In this document: in pieces, positions 8,285-17,913 of the stretch
Layout: each line of letters starts with the position of its first letter
Position numbering within the stretch: position 1 is the first letter of the stretch
IMG/VR virus record: IMGVR_UViG_3300042197_003319
Coordinates: 1-64,000 of that record
Length of the DNA stretch: 64,000 bases
Strand: one strand, 5' to 3'
DNA from: a virus
The notes under the pieces: model-generated
Seen by the model: only the letters and a program-made list of their open reading frames with translations
What the model was told of the DNA's origin: nothing
Database searches by the model: none
Translations under genes and position numbers: made by a program

Positions 8285-8503
8285 TTAGACGTTCAGGTTA
8301 CGCAACAGAGCAAGGATGGTGTTGACCTTGGTCGCAATCTGAGTCGAAGTGGCTGTGGCAGGGTCTGCAAGAGCAGCCAAGTCAGACACAGTCGCCAGAG
8401 TGCTTCCAGAGGTGCCCCACTCCGGCCCGTTGTTTAAAACGGACCGAAGCTCGGCAGCCAACACGTTATCCTGCGTCGTCGACGATTTGGAAAAGACAGC
8501 CAT
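8285..8503 (-). CDS. Small head-associated protein
   Basis: A 72-residue protein (MAVFSKSSTTQDNVLAAELR...) encoded right after the major capsid protein and before a strong hairpin. The sequence is Ala/Thr/Ser-rich with a predicted helical end (TQIATKVNTILALLRNLNV). Similar small genes beside capsid genes often encode decoration or head-fibre proteins. That role is inferred from position only. Confidence 0.55.
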   Translation of the reverse strand: MAVFSKSSTTQDNVLAAELRSVLNNGPEWGTSGSTLATVSDLAALADPATATSTQIATKVNTILALLRNLNV

Positions 8504-8522
8504 TGTAGGTCTCCTTTCCTAA

Positions 8523-9803
8523 TTAGACGATCGTGCTGCGCAGGTGCCGGATCACATAACCCATGTGCGGGAAGATCGGCTTCGCACCGTTGCTGAACAC
8601 AGCACGGAAGTAGCCGACAGTACCGTCGGGGTTAGTTTCGCGATCCAGGATGTTCCTCCAGGTGAACTCACCGCGATAGCTCTGAGCGTTGAACTCCATA
8701 CCCTGGCCAATGCTCAACGGCTTGGGGACCAAGCTGGTGAACACTTCCGGCACAAAGATGATGGTGTCTTCGTGCGTGGCGTTCAGGTAGGCCGAGTTCA
8801 GCTCATACTTGAAGCCCTGCTTGTCAACGCCGTTATTCGTGGCGCGGACAAACGGGTAAACGCGGTTCCAGGTTCCGCCGCTGTAGGTGTAGCGGGGGGC
8901 AAACGCATCCACCAGGTGATGGTAGTTGCGGTAGCTCCGCTGCACACCGAGAGGCGCGAGCAGCTCGCTGACGCGATCGCTCCAGCGGAAGTCCTGACGG
9001 ATGTCCGCGTTGGCGCGAATGAGGGAGTCGCTGGTCTCGGGCGACATGATCGCCAGGAACACAGGGGCTCCGTTGAGCCGGTCGTAGGCATTGGCCCCAG
9101 CACCGTTGCGGAGCAGGTCCATATACACACGATCCAGGATTGTCTGGGTGAGCTGGGTGTCGCTGGCCGAAGCGGCGGCAAAACCGGTCACGCGGGTGTT
9201 GTTCCCGGTGGACAGCTTGCGGACTGCGCCAGTGATAGCCGTGTCCTCGCCAGAGCCGGCAGAAGCCGTGGAAGCGAGAAGCTTGTTCTCCGACTGGTCA
9301 ACGTACTGGTCACGATAGCGCTGGATCCAAACATCAGTGGTCGATTCGGTGAGAATCTGCATGATGTTCGACAGCTGCTCTTTCCGTTTCATCGGGAAGC
9401 GCAGGTCGTTCAACGAGACGTTAGGGGATTCCAGGGCAGCGTGCTCCAGGCCGTAGCGCCGGAGGGTCTGGCCAAACTCGATCGTTCCGCCGGAGGCGGG
9501 GAAGGATTTGGCATTGTCAGAGGTAACGCCGGTGCCGTTGTAGCCAAGCGTGGTGGAGTTGTCATACCCAGCTCCGTTGGCGGTCACCGAGCTCCAAGAA
9601 ATCTTGGGGCCGGAAGCCGTGTACGGGAGTGAACGTTCGTAAACAAGAACGGAGACAGTGTCGCCCATCTCATCCGGCCAAGCATCCTGCTTGACGAGTT
9701 TGAGCCAGGGGGACGTGTCAACGGTCTTGCGATAGATGTCGTCACCGATACGGTTGCTCTCTTGAATGAGCAACTGCTCGATGTTCGTATAAGTCGTAGC
9801 CAT
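8523..9803 (-). CDS. Major capsid protein
   Basis: A 426-residue protein with a strong GAAAGGA ribosome binding site in its own leader after a 227-bp gap. The N-terminus (MATTYTNIEQLLIQESNRIG), the Ala/Gly/Ser-rich middle and the conserved-looking end (SNGAKPIFPHMGYVIRHLR) fit phage major capsid proteins of podoviruses. Size, codon bias (GC-rich, few rare codons) and position after portal and scaffold support the call. The fold is presumably HK97-like. No protease gene or delta domain is visible, so processing seems absent. Confidence 0.8.
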   Translation of the reverse strand: MATTYTNIEQLLIQESNRIGDDIYRKTVDTSPWLKLVKQDAWPDEMGDTVSVLVYERSLPYTASGPKISWSSVTANGAGYDNSTTLGYNGTGVTSDNAKSFPASGGTIEFGQTLRRYGLEHAALESPNVSLNDLRFPMKRKEQLSNIMQILTESTTDVWIQRYRDQYVDQSENKLLASTASAGSGEDTAITGAVRKLSTGNNTRVTGFAAASASDTQLTQTILDRVYMDLLRNGAGANAYDRLNGAPVFLAIMSPETSDSLIRANADIRQDFRWSDRVSELLAPLGVQRSYRNYHHLVDAFAPRYTYSGGTWNRVYPFVRATNNGVDKQGFKYELNSAYLNATHEDTIIFVPEVFTSLVPKPLSIGQGMEFNAQSYRGEFTWRNILDRETNPDGTVGYFRAVFSNGAKPIFPHMGYVIRHLRSTIV

Positions 9804-10030
9804 TGTTTTAGTGTCCTTTCAAAACAGAGTTAAGAAACCGTAAGCCCATACCCACAGGATATGGCGGTCTCCGTGTTTGGTTCCCCCGGCGGCATCCCGG
9901 AGCTTTTATTGCCCGCGCATTAACCAGTTTTAACTATCCGGCGGCGGCCCGGACGTACGCCCGTGTCAAACAGGTTTAGCTAACTTAAAAATAACCCAAC
10001 CTGATTTTTGTCAAGCACGCTGGTTTTAGT
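9804..10030 (-). promoter_or_regulatory. Leader and promoter candidate for the capsid gene
   Basis: A non-coding gap of 227 bp, unusually long for this operon. On the minus strand a TTGACA hexamer (10014-10009) is followed about 17 bp later by a weak TTTTTA-like -10, and an imperfect CAGGTT...AACCTG inverted repeat spans about 9970-10003. The middle is GC-rich without a strong terminator. Best read as an extra late promoter and structured leader boosting capsid expression. Confidence 0.35.
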
Positions 10031-10975
10031 TTAATTTATCAAGGCTTCGATAGTAAAGCTTGCTGGCGATGTCCAGGAATTTGGCGGAATGTAATCAGGG
10101 CTGTCTAACGGATTTGTCATTGATGTGTAAATTTCGCTAAAACTACTACCTTGGTTGCTGCACTCGTAACGGTTAAATCTCCAGACATTTGCAGAAGCAA
10201 GGGTTTTCCAGGAAGGATTTGAGACAAAGGTTGTCTTTGGCGGGATAATGAGCTCGCCGTAGCTAGTTTCCGAGCCGCTAGAAGTGTTATAAACATAAGT
10301 ACCGTAGTTTTTCCTATAAGCGTAGCCGCTCAGAATTCTTAACTCCGGGGATTCAATAAAACCGCCGGAATAAACACTGCCCGCAGCCAATTCGCCAGGC
10401 CCAATCTTTTGGTAAGTTCCTCGCAAAATGTTTGACCCGGGAATATTGCCCAGTCCGGTTACTCGTATTTGGTTTGTGCTAGAGACCGGTATTGGTATTG
10501 AGATAGGAGTTCCGCTAGACCAACTGTCCAGTGGGATATAGGTCGGGTCTGTAAAAGCATTTATATCCACAATTTGGTAATATAAATAGCATAACCTCCA
10601 GTCAATCGTAAAATACACCCTATACCAAACGTTAGCCGGAAAAGGTGGGTAGAAGATACCCTGTTGATAGTAAGTCGAATCCCCACCTACATAAGAATTA
10701 GGTTGCCCAATGAAAGAGCCTTCTGAAGCATAGCGATTGTCAAAGGTAGCGCCCGGCCCAAAATTACTGGTTTGGCCATAACCACCCCCAGATTGAAAAT
10801 GGACTAGTACCTCATTGACAAGATCGGGAGTGCAGTCTAAAAGAATTCCCTGATTCTTAGTATACAAAACATTACCGTACAAAATTCGATCTGTGCTTTC
10901 AAAAAACGCAAGGTTGACTGGGTTGTACCTGGCTATCTTTAAACGATTGGACAAGACAAACGGCAAACCTTTCAT
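10031..10975 (-). CDS. Beta-rich fibre- or decoration-like protein with internal repeat
   Basis: A 314-residue, Tyr/Ser/Gly/Asn-rich protein with almost no charged clusters, typical of fibres. It contains an internal duplication: AFTDPTYIPLDSWSSGTPISI around residue 140 recurs as SPDYIPPNSWTSPASFTIEA at the C-terminus, suggesting two copies of a beta-sandwich module. Codon use is more AT-rich than the neighbouring capsid gene. Its position between scaffold and capsid genes is unusual for a fibre. No family recognised. Confidence 0.55.
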   Translation of the reverse strand: MKGLPFVLSNRLKIARYNPVNLAFFESTDRILYGNVLYTKNQGILLDCTPDLVNEVLVHFQSGGGYGQTSNFGPGATFDNRYASEGSFIGQPNSYVGGDSTYYQQGIFYPPFPANVWYRVYFTIDWRLCYLYYQIVDINAFTDPTYIPLDSWSSGTPISIPIPVSSTNQIRVTGLGNIPGSNILRGTYQKIGPGELAAGSVYSGGFIESPELRILSGYAYRKNYGTYVYNTSSGSETSYGELIIPPKTTFVSNPSWKTLASANVWRFNRYECSNQGSSFSEIYTSMTNPLDSPDYIPPNSWTSPASFTIEALIN

Positions 10976-11015
10976 TTGCTTGAGGTTTTATACTAAAAAT
11001 TTTTAAACAATGTCT

Positions 11016-12290
11016 TTAAGCGGTTAGTATAAAATATTTTTTACTTGGGGCAGAGCATACGACATTAAGAGAATCTGTTGGGACAAAGGTAGTCTCAAAC
11101 ACAATTGTACCACCATTTTTTACAACTAACAAATCGTCATAGGTGGCAGTGGCACCAAAGTTTATATACATATCTGTGTCTGAAATGTTCTGGAAAAAAA
11201 GATATCTACGATTCGCGCTAAAAGAGCTTAATGGTGCTGGAGCAGGCTGGCTAGTGTTTGCCACTGCAGAGGTTGTGCCCCTTACCTTCACCACACTTCC
11301 GTTATGAGCCTGCACACGAAGAGGATTAGAATTTGAAGCGGTATTCGCCAGCGAAATTGGGAAGAGGTTGCTGGTCGAAACAGCCGCACCATTGACAAAG
11401 GTATTAGACGTAGCCACTACGGGTATTGGGTAACCAGAAGGAACACCCTGTACGCTAACTACATCTGGGGAAACTGATTGCGGAGTCCCAGTCCTGCCAT
11501 AATCAATAACTGCCCCGGTCGAATCAGTAATTTGAACTTTAGCTTTAAGATTGTTAGAATCCGACTGAGATACTACGACTGCAGAAGCTCGCAATTGGCT
11601 ATCGGTTAAAGGGCCTGAGACAGAAACAGGCGATGACCGTAATTGAGTATTTGTCAGAGGTCCTGTAACTGTCACAGGATTTTGCCTAAGCTCGTAGTCT
11701 GTAAGCGGGCCTGTAACCGTTTGAACGCTTGGCAGATTAACAACAGCTACATTTCCGTAGCTTACCTGAATGCTTTCAGGCATGTTGGAAACGGAAACAA
11801 CTCCGTTTATCGTTTGGTTTTCAGGAAAATTTTGAACCGAGACATTTTGGGAATTCGGGAAGGTGACCTGTATATTCTCTAAGGCTTCAAGACTCGAGGG
11901 CGCCAATGAAACAGAAACCGGGGAATTACGAAGTTGGGTGTCTGTAAGCGGCTGATTCAGACCGGTATTTGCAGTTACAGTTCCGGTTATTTCCTGAATC
12001 GTTGGTAGATTAGAAACAGAGACAGACCCGTCCACCGTAATCGAACCGTTATTGTCGGAAACCGGAACAGGACTATTTACGGATACGCCGTTTGCAACAT
12101 CGCTTCGAAGAGATTCAATTGAACCCTGGACCGAAGCTAACGTTGTCTCTGACGCGAGCGAGGACCCGTCAATCGTAACCGGGCCAGTAATTTCGGCGGC
12201 TCCGGTTTTAGCCTCGATCTTGTTTAAAAGGCTAACAGCTTTTCGTAACGAGGTGTCCGCCCCGTCATTGATGTAGGGCGAGTCGTCCAT
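11016..12290 (-). CDS. Repetitive virion protein with PLTDxQLR repeats
   Basis: A 424-residue protein. The N-terminus (DGADTSLRKAVSLLNKIEAK) is helical. A long beta-repeat region follows, with at least four copies of GPLTDTQLRxSPVxVS-type units and several VSNLPxxQ(T/E)VTG units. The C-terminal about 65 residues (NRRYLFFQN, then INFGATA) form a separate small domain shared with the plus-strand gene at 30724. Repeats of this type occur in phage fibres and decoration proteins. It lies directly after the scaffold gene (6-bp gap) and is AT-rich, suggesting a later insertion. Confidence 0.65.
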   Translation of the reverse strand: MDDSPYINDGADTSLRKAVSLLNKIEAKTGAAEITGPVTIDGSSLASETTLASVQGSIESLRSDVANGVSVNSPVPVSDNNGSITVDGSVSVSNLPTIQEITGTVTANTGLNQPLTDTQLRNSPVSVSLAPSSLEALENIQVTFPNSQNVSVQNFPENQTINGVVSVSNMPESIQVSYGNVAVVNLPSVQTVTGPLTDYELRQNPVTVTGPLTNTQLRSSPVSVSGPLTDSQLRASAVVVSQSDSNNLKAKVQITDSTGAVIDYGRTGTPQSVSPDVVSVQGVPSGYPIPVVATSNTFVNGAAVSTSNLFPISLANTASNSNPLRVQAHNGSVVKVRGTTSAVANTSQPAPAPLSSFSANRRYLFFQNISDTDMYINFGATATYDDLLVVKNGGTIVFETTFVPTDSLNVVCSAPSKKYFILTA

Positions 12291-12296
12291 CTAGTT

Positions 12297-13595
12297 TTAG
12301 AGACCCCGTTCCAAAGCCTCCAGAAAACTGACGTTGGGGTCGGCCTTTGCCGTCTTCGCAACGGCCTGACCGGAACCTGCGCCAGGAGTGGCCTTCCTGT
12401 ACTCGGAAAGACTGCTCTTCAGGCTGGTAAGTTCCTGGTTGGTTTTGGTGATGTAGTCCTTAAATACCTGGACAACTAGAGGAAGGGACACTGCCTGGTA
12501 GGTCAGCATTGCCCTTTGGCGATGACCAAGAGGCTCGGCGTCAAGCTTCTCGGCCTGCGTGCGGAGTTGGTCGACAGTGTTATTCCAGGCCTCGTTGCCA
12601 TCCACTTTTTTAAGAAGCGGCATATCTTCCTGAAAACTTGACCACACTTCGCTAAAAGCTTTTTTGGCCTCAGCATCGTAACTTGCGCGACTAGCCCTCT
12701 CCTGCTCCTCCTCTTGCTTGGCGATAGCTTCCAGAGCTGTCTTGCTGTTTTTTAGAAGCTCATCTTTTTTGGAATAAAGAGAAGCAAGTTCCTCGACCTT
12801 GGTGCGGACGGCCAAAGCATCCACCGGGTCCATCTCTCCGGTAAGTTCCTTAAGAAGGACCCTACGCTTAACGCCGTCCGGCTCATTTGCAGCTTCCAGA
12901 ATGGCATTTGGCTTGGCTTCATAGGCCTTCGCAATGTCCACGATAGTCTGGGTTGTTTTTTGAATCGGCTCCCCGATGGAAGACTTGTATTCGCGGGTAG
13001 CCTCAATTTTAAAAACGCGAAGCTCGCTCTCAAGCTCATCGCGTTCTTTTTGGAATTGCTCCAGCTTTTGTTGGTACTCCTTGACCTGAGTATCCGTCCC
13101 AGCGTCACCGCCCTTGTTCTCCACAGTTTCGGTGCGTGTCGCGAGCTTGGACTCAAACTCCTTAAGTTTGGACTTCGCTTCACGAAGCTCCTTGGTGAGT
13201 TTAGCAAAAGCTGTTTGAGCCGCAGGAGGCGTAGCTTCGGGCAAAGCCTCTTCCTGGGGCTTCTCTTCAGGAGCTTCTGCCTTTTCCTCTTTGGCGGGAG
13301 ACGATTCCGTTTTCTCTTGGCCAAGCGAGCTAAGGCGATCGAAAATAGAATCGGGAGTCTTTAACGAATTGTCCTGACTCTTTGCCGGTTCGGGAGTTGT
13401 CTTTTCAACAGGAGTTTCGGCCACGGGCTTTGACGGCTCAGCTGCAGGAGCTTGGGCTTTGGCCGGGGCTTCGCGGTTTAAGGGGGTGGGTGCTTCGGTC
13501 CCAAGGGCTGCGTCCAAGGCTTCAGCCAAAGACATTGAAGCGTTGAGTTTGGGGGCCGCTTCCTGAGCGGTCGGTTCTGCGGTTGCTGTGGCCAT
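12297..13595 (-). CDS. Scaffolding-like protein
   Basis: A 432-residue, Ala/Glu/Lys/Pro-rich protein. Residues about 1-130 are disordered (Pro/Ala/Glu). About 130-330 are strongly coiled-coil (KLTKELREAKSKLKEFESKL, then QQKLEQFQKERDELESELRV). The end is a short tail (SFLEALERGL). High charge, helicity and location between portal and major capsid protein are the hallmarks of phage scaffolds, which template procapsid assembly and then leave. Two fibre-like genes separate it from the capsid gene, which is atypical. Confidence 0.7.
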   Translation of the reverse strand: MATATAEPTAQEAAPKLNASMSLAEALDAALGTEAPTPLNREAPAKAQAPAAEPSKPVAETPVEKTTPEPAKSQDNSLKTPDSIFDRLSSLGQEKTESSPAKEEKAEAPEEKPQEEALPEATPPAAQTAFAKLTKELREAKSKLKEFESKLATRTETVENKGGDAGTDTQVKEYQQKLEQFQKERDELESELRVFKIEATREYKSSIGEPIQKTTQTIVDIAKAYEAKPNAILEAANEPDGVKRRVLLKELTGEMDPVDALAVRTKVEELASLYSKKDELLKNSKTALEAIAKQEEEQERASRASYDAEAKKAFSEVWSSFQEDMPLLKKVDGNEAWNNTVDQLRTQAEKLDAEPLGHRQRAMLTYQAVSLPLVVQVFKDYITKTNQELTSLKSSLSEYRKATPGAGSGQAVAKTAKADPNVSFLEALERGL

Positions 13596-13601
13596 GGTAG
13601 G

Positions 13602-13889
13602 TTACTCCTCCTTCTTGGTCTCTTCCCAGGGTCCTGGTAAAGATTCGCTCGGCCTTTTGATTTCTTTTAAAGCGTCGATGTTCCGGAGGGCGTCGTAATA
13701 CCCCTCGCGTCTTGCGTTTGCCAACGCGTTGTACTGAATTGGGTCAAAACCCTGTGGGATCTTAGTCTCTGCCGGAAGGGCGGCTTCTTTCAATACTTCC
13801 AGTCCGTGTTTTAGAGAGTCGTTGGTCTCCCAAAGTTTCTTCCACTCTGCCTGCAAATCGTCGCGTTTTGCCCATTCGTTTATGTTCAT
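13602..13889 (-). CDS. Small helical hypothetical protein between portal and scaffold
   Basis: A 95-residue charged, mostly helical protein (MNINEWAKRDDLQAEWKKL...). It contains IPQGFDPIQYNALANARREG, a pattern common in small phage proteins, and an acidic end. Just 6 bp separate it from the scaffold-like gene. A head-assembly or DNA-packaging accessory role is plausible from context but not shown. Confidence 0.6.
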   Translation of the reverse strand: MNINEWAKRDDLQAEWKKLWETNDSLKHGLEVLKEAALPAETKIPQGFDPIQYNALANARREGYYDALRNIDALKEIKRPSESLPGPWEETKKEE

Positions 13890-13920
13890 ATGGTGCTTGA
13901 CTTTATTTTGTCAAAACGTT

Positions 13921-16128
13921 TTAGGCAAGTTTATTCTTACGGATCTTCTGGGCAGTCTCGGCGTCGCGAAGGGCAAGCTTTTGTTGGGCGTCAGTGACTT
14001 TGATACGGTTATCGATCTCGGCCTGGCGAAGTTTGATCTGGTTGTCCACGTTGGCCTTTTCCATGGCGATCCTCGCCTTCGGGTCAAACTGAGGCTGATT
14101 CGCACGGGCCCTGGCCATGGCTTCTTTTTGCGCCTGGGCCTGAAGCTGTTTTCCAATATTCTCAATCGCTTCGCGCATTTGGTTAAGCACCTCTTTCGCC
14201 ACCTTAACTTCCCTCTCCCGGCTTTTGTCTGCGGCCAAGGCTTGTAGGTGGGCCATGCTGTGCGGGTACTGTAACTTGAAATAATCCGCCGCAATCTTGG
14301 GATTGACCTGGTTTTGCTGGAGAGCTTGGAGAAACCGCACTGCATCCTGCAAATGAACGTCCAGATGGACAGCATGATTTTCGCCCTCCTGGACGCTGAT
14401 GCCCCTGCCCCCCTGCATGGCGTCGTTTTCGAGTTCGGCGATCTTGGCATCCACAGGAACCCGTTCAGTCTCGCTTTTTGGCATGTAGCGGTCGACCTGG
14501 TCGTAACCGACACGTGCCGCAACACGATCACGGATCAGGTTTCTTTGGCCAACTTCGTCGAACCTGGGCATAATTTGCATAAACTCGTCAAAAGCCAAAA
14601 GCCTGGCCCCAGGACTGCCTGCGCCAACCGCCCTGACCGCTTGGACGTGGTAAACCTTTTCTACGGCCTTCCACGGAACGCCACGGGCCTCAATGCGTTT
14701 ACGGAAATCAATCGCTTCCGGCCCACCTGGCTCGTCGGAACGATACTTCACCGTGGCCAAACGCCGGAACTGTTCGTTCAGAAGTTTCTGGAACGGGATG
14801 TAGTAAAGGTTCATGGCTTGCGTCGAAAGGATGGATTGCTGGGCTAGTTGGGCCTGAACTTCCGTGGCCGTACGGGCGTCGCCTTCCGGCATAAGCTGTT
14901 TTTGATTGTACGTGCCGGTGTTGTTTTGGCGAACCAGCTCGAGGTCACGCACAATTGGGAGCACGTTGCCGGCAAGATTCGGCATGGACTTATCAATAAC
15001 ATTGATCCCGGGCGGGAGGATGCTCAAGGGCCCGTTGTAAACCAGACCCATGTTGCTGACATCCTCACCGGTAGAAGGCTGGATCATCAAGGCGGAAGAA
15101 AGCATGGCTCCGTCAACAACGGCGTTCCGCAACCGGTTAGAAAGCTGGATGAACGGAAAGAGCTTATAGCCAAGACCGCGGATACTATGCAGCAAACCGT
15201 TTGACCCAATGCCGTACGGAAAGAGAATGAAGGCTTCATTGGGGTGGGCAAAGCGGTTGGGCTTTTGGAAAAGGAAATCGTCAGAGTCACCTGCCCGAAG
15301 ACCGATATAATGCGAAATAGACTGGTCGAATTCTTTGACAAAATAATGAACGCACCGAACCACCTTGGAGCGGGCATGCGAGTACATCAGGTCATTGTTT
15401 TTAAGCTCGGCCTGAAGCTTCTCCCAATCCCGGGTGGTTGCCCGTCCGCTTTCGGTAGATAGCAAAATTGCTCTGCGAGTCTCTTCGACATTCCATCCAA
15501 GCTCGGAGGCCACCTTTTCGTTTTCAATGAACTGGTACAGCTCTCCAACCAGATATTCGCGTTCGATAACTGCTATTTCTACCTTGGTGTCACAGGCGGG
15601 TGTTCCCCGAGGAACTTTAAAATCTTTCAACCCGCAGGTGTCCCACTTCCAGCTTCGGTTGTCCTCAAAATAAACAACGCCCACTCCTTGTGCGACAAAG
15701 TGGTGGGACAGAAGCTGCTGCTTGTAGAAAAATTCGTCCCAACCAACAATAGTCCGGTGGAACTCCTCGGAGATTATGTTCTCCCACTCGGCTCTTTGGG
15801 AGGGGTCTCCCTCCGAAGTTTTTACCGTGGCCAATCGATCCACGGAGTTTACCAAATCGGAGTAGGCGGACAGAGCTGTCTCAAGAGCTGCGGAAGCTTC
15901 ACCAAAATTAAGATTGGCCCGATAGCCTTGGCCGAGTGCTTTTAGCTTCTGAGGGGAATAGGGAGGCTCCCCATCCAGCATGGCCTGAATTTTTTGACGA
16001 TCCATCGACGAAGCATCATCTGCATTTCGGATCGCAAGGTACAAGGCATGGGCGCTTTTCGCGTCCTTGATTCTTGTACGCGGCGCTTTTCCGGTCTCAG
16101 AAAGATTTTCTAATTCAATGCTAGACAC
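13921..16128 (-). CDS. Portal protein
   Basis: A protein of about 735 residues. I favour the GTG at 16128, preceded by GGGAG at good spacing, over a TTG at 16152 without one. It has the long alpha/beta body of podoviral portals: an N-terminal region (YRANLNFGEASAALETAL), a central wing (FKVPRGTPACDTKVEIAVIEREYLVGEL region), a stem region with Gly-rich loops (YNGPLSILPPGINVIDKSMP) and a helical, Gln/Ala/Lys-rich C-terminus (from about 610) that would form the barrel. It sits directly after the large terminase. Forms the dodecameric DNA channel at one capsid vertex. Confidence 0.8.
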   Translation of the reverse strand: MSSIELENLSETGKAPRTRIKDAKSAHALYLAIRNADDASSMDRQKIQAMLDGEPPYSPQKLKALGQGYRANLNFGEASAALETALSAYSDLVNSVDRLATVKTSEGDPSQRAEWENIISEEFHRTIVGWDEFFYKQQLLSHHFVAQGVGVVYFEDNRSWKWDTCGLKDFKVPRGTPACDTKVEIAVIEREYLVGELYQFIENEKVASELGWNVEETRRAILLSTESGRATTRDWEKLQAELKNNDLMYSHARSKVVRCVHYFVKEFDQSISHYIGLRAGDSDDFLFQKPNRFAHPNEAFILFPYGIGSNGLLHSIRGLGYKLFPFIQLSNRLRNAVVDGAMLSSALMIQPSTGEDVSNMGLVYNGPLSILPPGINVIDKSMPNLAGNVLPIVRDLELVRQNNTGTYNQKQLMPEGDARTATEVQAQLAQQSILSTQAMNLYYIPFQKLLNEQFRRLATVKYRSDEPGGPEAIDFRKRIEARGVPWKAVEKVYHVQAVRAVGAGSPGARLLAFDEFMQIMPRFDEVGQRNLIRDRVAARVGYDQVDRYMPKSETERVPVDAKIAELENDAMQGGRGISVQEGENHAVHLDVHLQDAVRFLQALQQNQVNPKIAADYFKLQYPHSMAHLQALAADKSREREVKVAKEVLNQMREAIENIGKQLQAQAQKEAMARARANQPQFDPKARIAMEKANVDNQIKLRQAEIDNRIKVTDAQQKLALRDAETAQKIRKNKLA

Positions 16129-16161
16129 GTGTCTCCCGAGTTTAACACTCAACGATTTTCG

Positions 16162-17913
16162 TCAAGTGACTGGCTGGTATACGCCCAAAACCTGACGGTC
16201 CCCGTAGGAGCTGACATCCAATTTTTTGGCCTGATTCAGCCAACCGTCACCACGGCTTAAGGCCAACTTAGCTCCGGCGTAAGCCCCCAGCCTTTGGCGG
16301 CAAACGTCGAGCAAGAGGAAGGCTGCGTCCGCCAAATCTGGAGATTTACCCATTCTGGCTTTCATGTCCTTCTTCGACTCAACTACAAGTTTCCCACCGG
16401 CCATAGTGCTGTACTTCCTAGCGGTCAGCTCCCTAGCGAGGTCAGGCGTAATCCCCTTTAACTGGTATGACCTTAAAAACTCAACGCCTACGTACCACAG
16501 TTCGGTAACCCGGTTGGCGAACTTCTCATTGGCAAGCACCGGAGAAACGGCGCTGGTCGGCAGATTGGTGGGCTTCTCGCCAAACTTCACCCTAAACACC
16601 CTGGGTGACCAAAGCTCGCTGATGATGTCGCAAAAAGGATCACCGGCTCCGGTGGCGTCAACCGCAAGATGTTCGGGGCGGACCCCCTCTTTCTCGCAAA
16701 TATCCTTTACCATCCTGGCAATCTGGAAGTTTCTTGGCTCATTGGCCTTGGTCGAGTCTTCACGTAAAAGATGCATTTTTTCAAAAGCCACCGTGGCAAC
16801 ACCGTCACGGCTTTTCCCAAAACTGCCGATATACAAAACAGATCGATCTCCACCGTTGGTAAAGGCCGGGTCAAATCCCGCTACGCGAACCGGCTCTTTT
16901 TCCCAAACCGGCAGTCCCTCCCCCTCGTACCTGCGGATGTCGGCTTCGGAGTAGATGTTTTGTTCCGCGCCGATGGGCGAGGGGTACGAGCGGATAAACC
17001 TCCAATACGAAAGGCTGTTCTCGCCTTGATGCTCCCTGGCGTCCCTCAGTTGCTTGGAGGTAAGCAAAAAGGGCCACTTGTCGTCGGCGTCAAGGTTTGG
17101 GGTCCTCTCACCGTCAAGGTGAACGCAATACCCACGCTGGGTCTCCCAGCCGTCCATGTCCGCGTTAACGCTGTTCCAGGTGTTCTTTGGGGCAATGAAC
17201 TGGCCGAAAGGATCGTAAGCCGAGGCAAAGTTACCTAGGGCAATACATTGAAAGAATGGGTTGGAGTCCAGGTTGTGGATGGCCTCAAAGATCGCCGGCG
17301 AGACATCTGTGGCCTCGTCGACCAGAAGCAGAACCCGCTTGTTTTTAAGCCCGATGAGTTTCTCTGTGGCTTCTTTTTCCTTGTCCTTGGCTGACGGGAT
17401 AAGGGTAATCGAAGACCGGTCACTGCCGGCTTCATCGAGAATCAGCTTACCCATCGAATCCACAATCCGCCCTGGGAGCCCCGGGATCTGTAAATGCCGC
17501 TCACGGATCACGCCCCACATGCGTTTCCGGGCCTCACGGACCGACGTGGTAGTGACTAAGACAAGCGTGTTAAAGGGGTCGCAGAGCCAGTTGATCAATC
17601 CCCAGATGCCAATGCAGTGGGTCTTGCTTGAGGACTTCGGCCCAGAGATTCCGAGGTAGTTCCATTTACAGGCCTCCTCAAAGATCCGCTCGGCCCAAGG
17701 GTTCCATTGGAAGCCGTTTTTGTTCTTCCTAGGGTCATACGGCCACAAAAGCTCAACTACCCGTCGGAAATGCCCGTACTTCCCAAGACCCCCCACTTCC
17801 GGCCCGTAATTCTCCCGAAACCCCATCAGCTCAATCGTGACCTCGGTTGTGCCAATTGGCCAAATTCTGCCGTATTTCTCAAAGCCTTCAGCCATAACCC
17901 AATGGGAAGACAT
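16162..17913 (-). CDS. terL: Terminase large subunit
   Basis: A 583-residue packaging motor. The ATPase half shows the Walker A-like GPKSSSKT (residues 91-98) and Walker B VLLLVDEATD (194-203), with a coupling-like TTTSVREARKR between them. The nuclease half shows the first acidic ligand in VAGFDPAFTNGGDRS (Asp about 348), AVDATGAGDPF and a late Asp in KSPDLADAAFLLL. It pumps DNA into the procapsid and cuts the concatemer. It is the first gene of the leftward late operon. The matching small subunit is not adjacent; a candidate is at 35008-35469. Confidence 0.92.
   Translation of the reverse strand: MSSHWVMAEGFEKYGRIWPIGTTEVTIELMGFRENYGPEVGGLGKYGHFRRVVELLWPYDPRKNKNGFQWNPWAERIFEEACKWNYLGISGPKSSSKTHCIGIWGLINWLCDPFNTLVLVTTTSVREARKRMWGVIRERHLQIPGLPGRIVDSMGKLILDEAGSDRSSITLIPSAKDKEKEATEKLIGLKNKRVLLLVDEATDVSPAIFEAIHNLDSNPFFQCIALGNFASAYDPFGQFIAPKNTWNSVNADMDGWETQRGYCVHLDGERTPNLDADDKWPFLLTSKQLRDAREHQGENSLSYWRFIRSYPSPIGAEQNIYSEADIRRYEGEGLPVWEKEPVRVAGFDPAFTNGGDRSVLYIGSFGKSRDGVATVAFEKMHLLREDSTKANEPRNFQIARMVKDICEKEGVRPEHLAVDATGAGDPFCDIISELWSPRVFRVKFGEKPTNLPTSAVSPVLANEKFANRVTELWYVGVEFLRSYQLKGITPDLARELTARKYSTMAGGKLVVESKKDMKARMGKSPDLADAAFLLLDVCRQRLGAYAGAKLALSRGDGWLNQAKKLDVSSYGDRQVLGVYQPVT

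Noticed and set aside
8544-9632. A 362-codon plus-strand ORF opposite the major capsid gene
   Set aside because: It is the antisense shadow of a highly biased GC-rich gene. It has no ribosome binding site, low-complexity composition and lies inside a confident coding gene.
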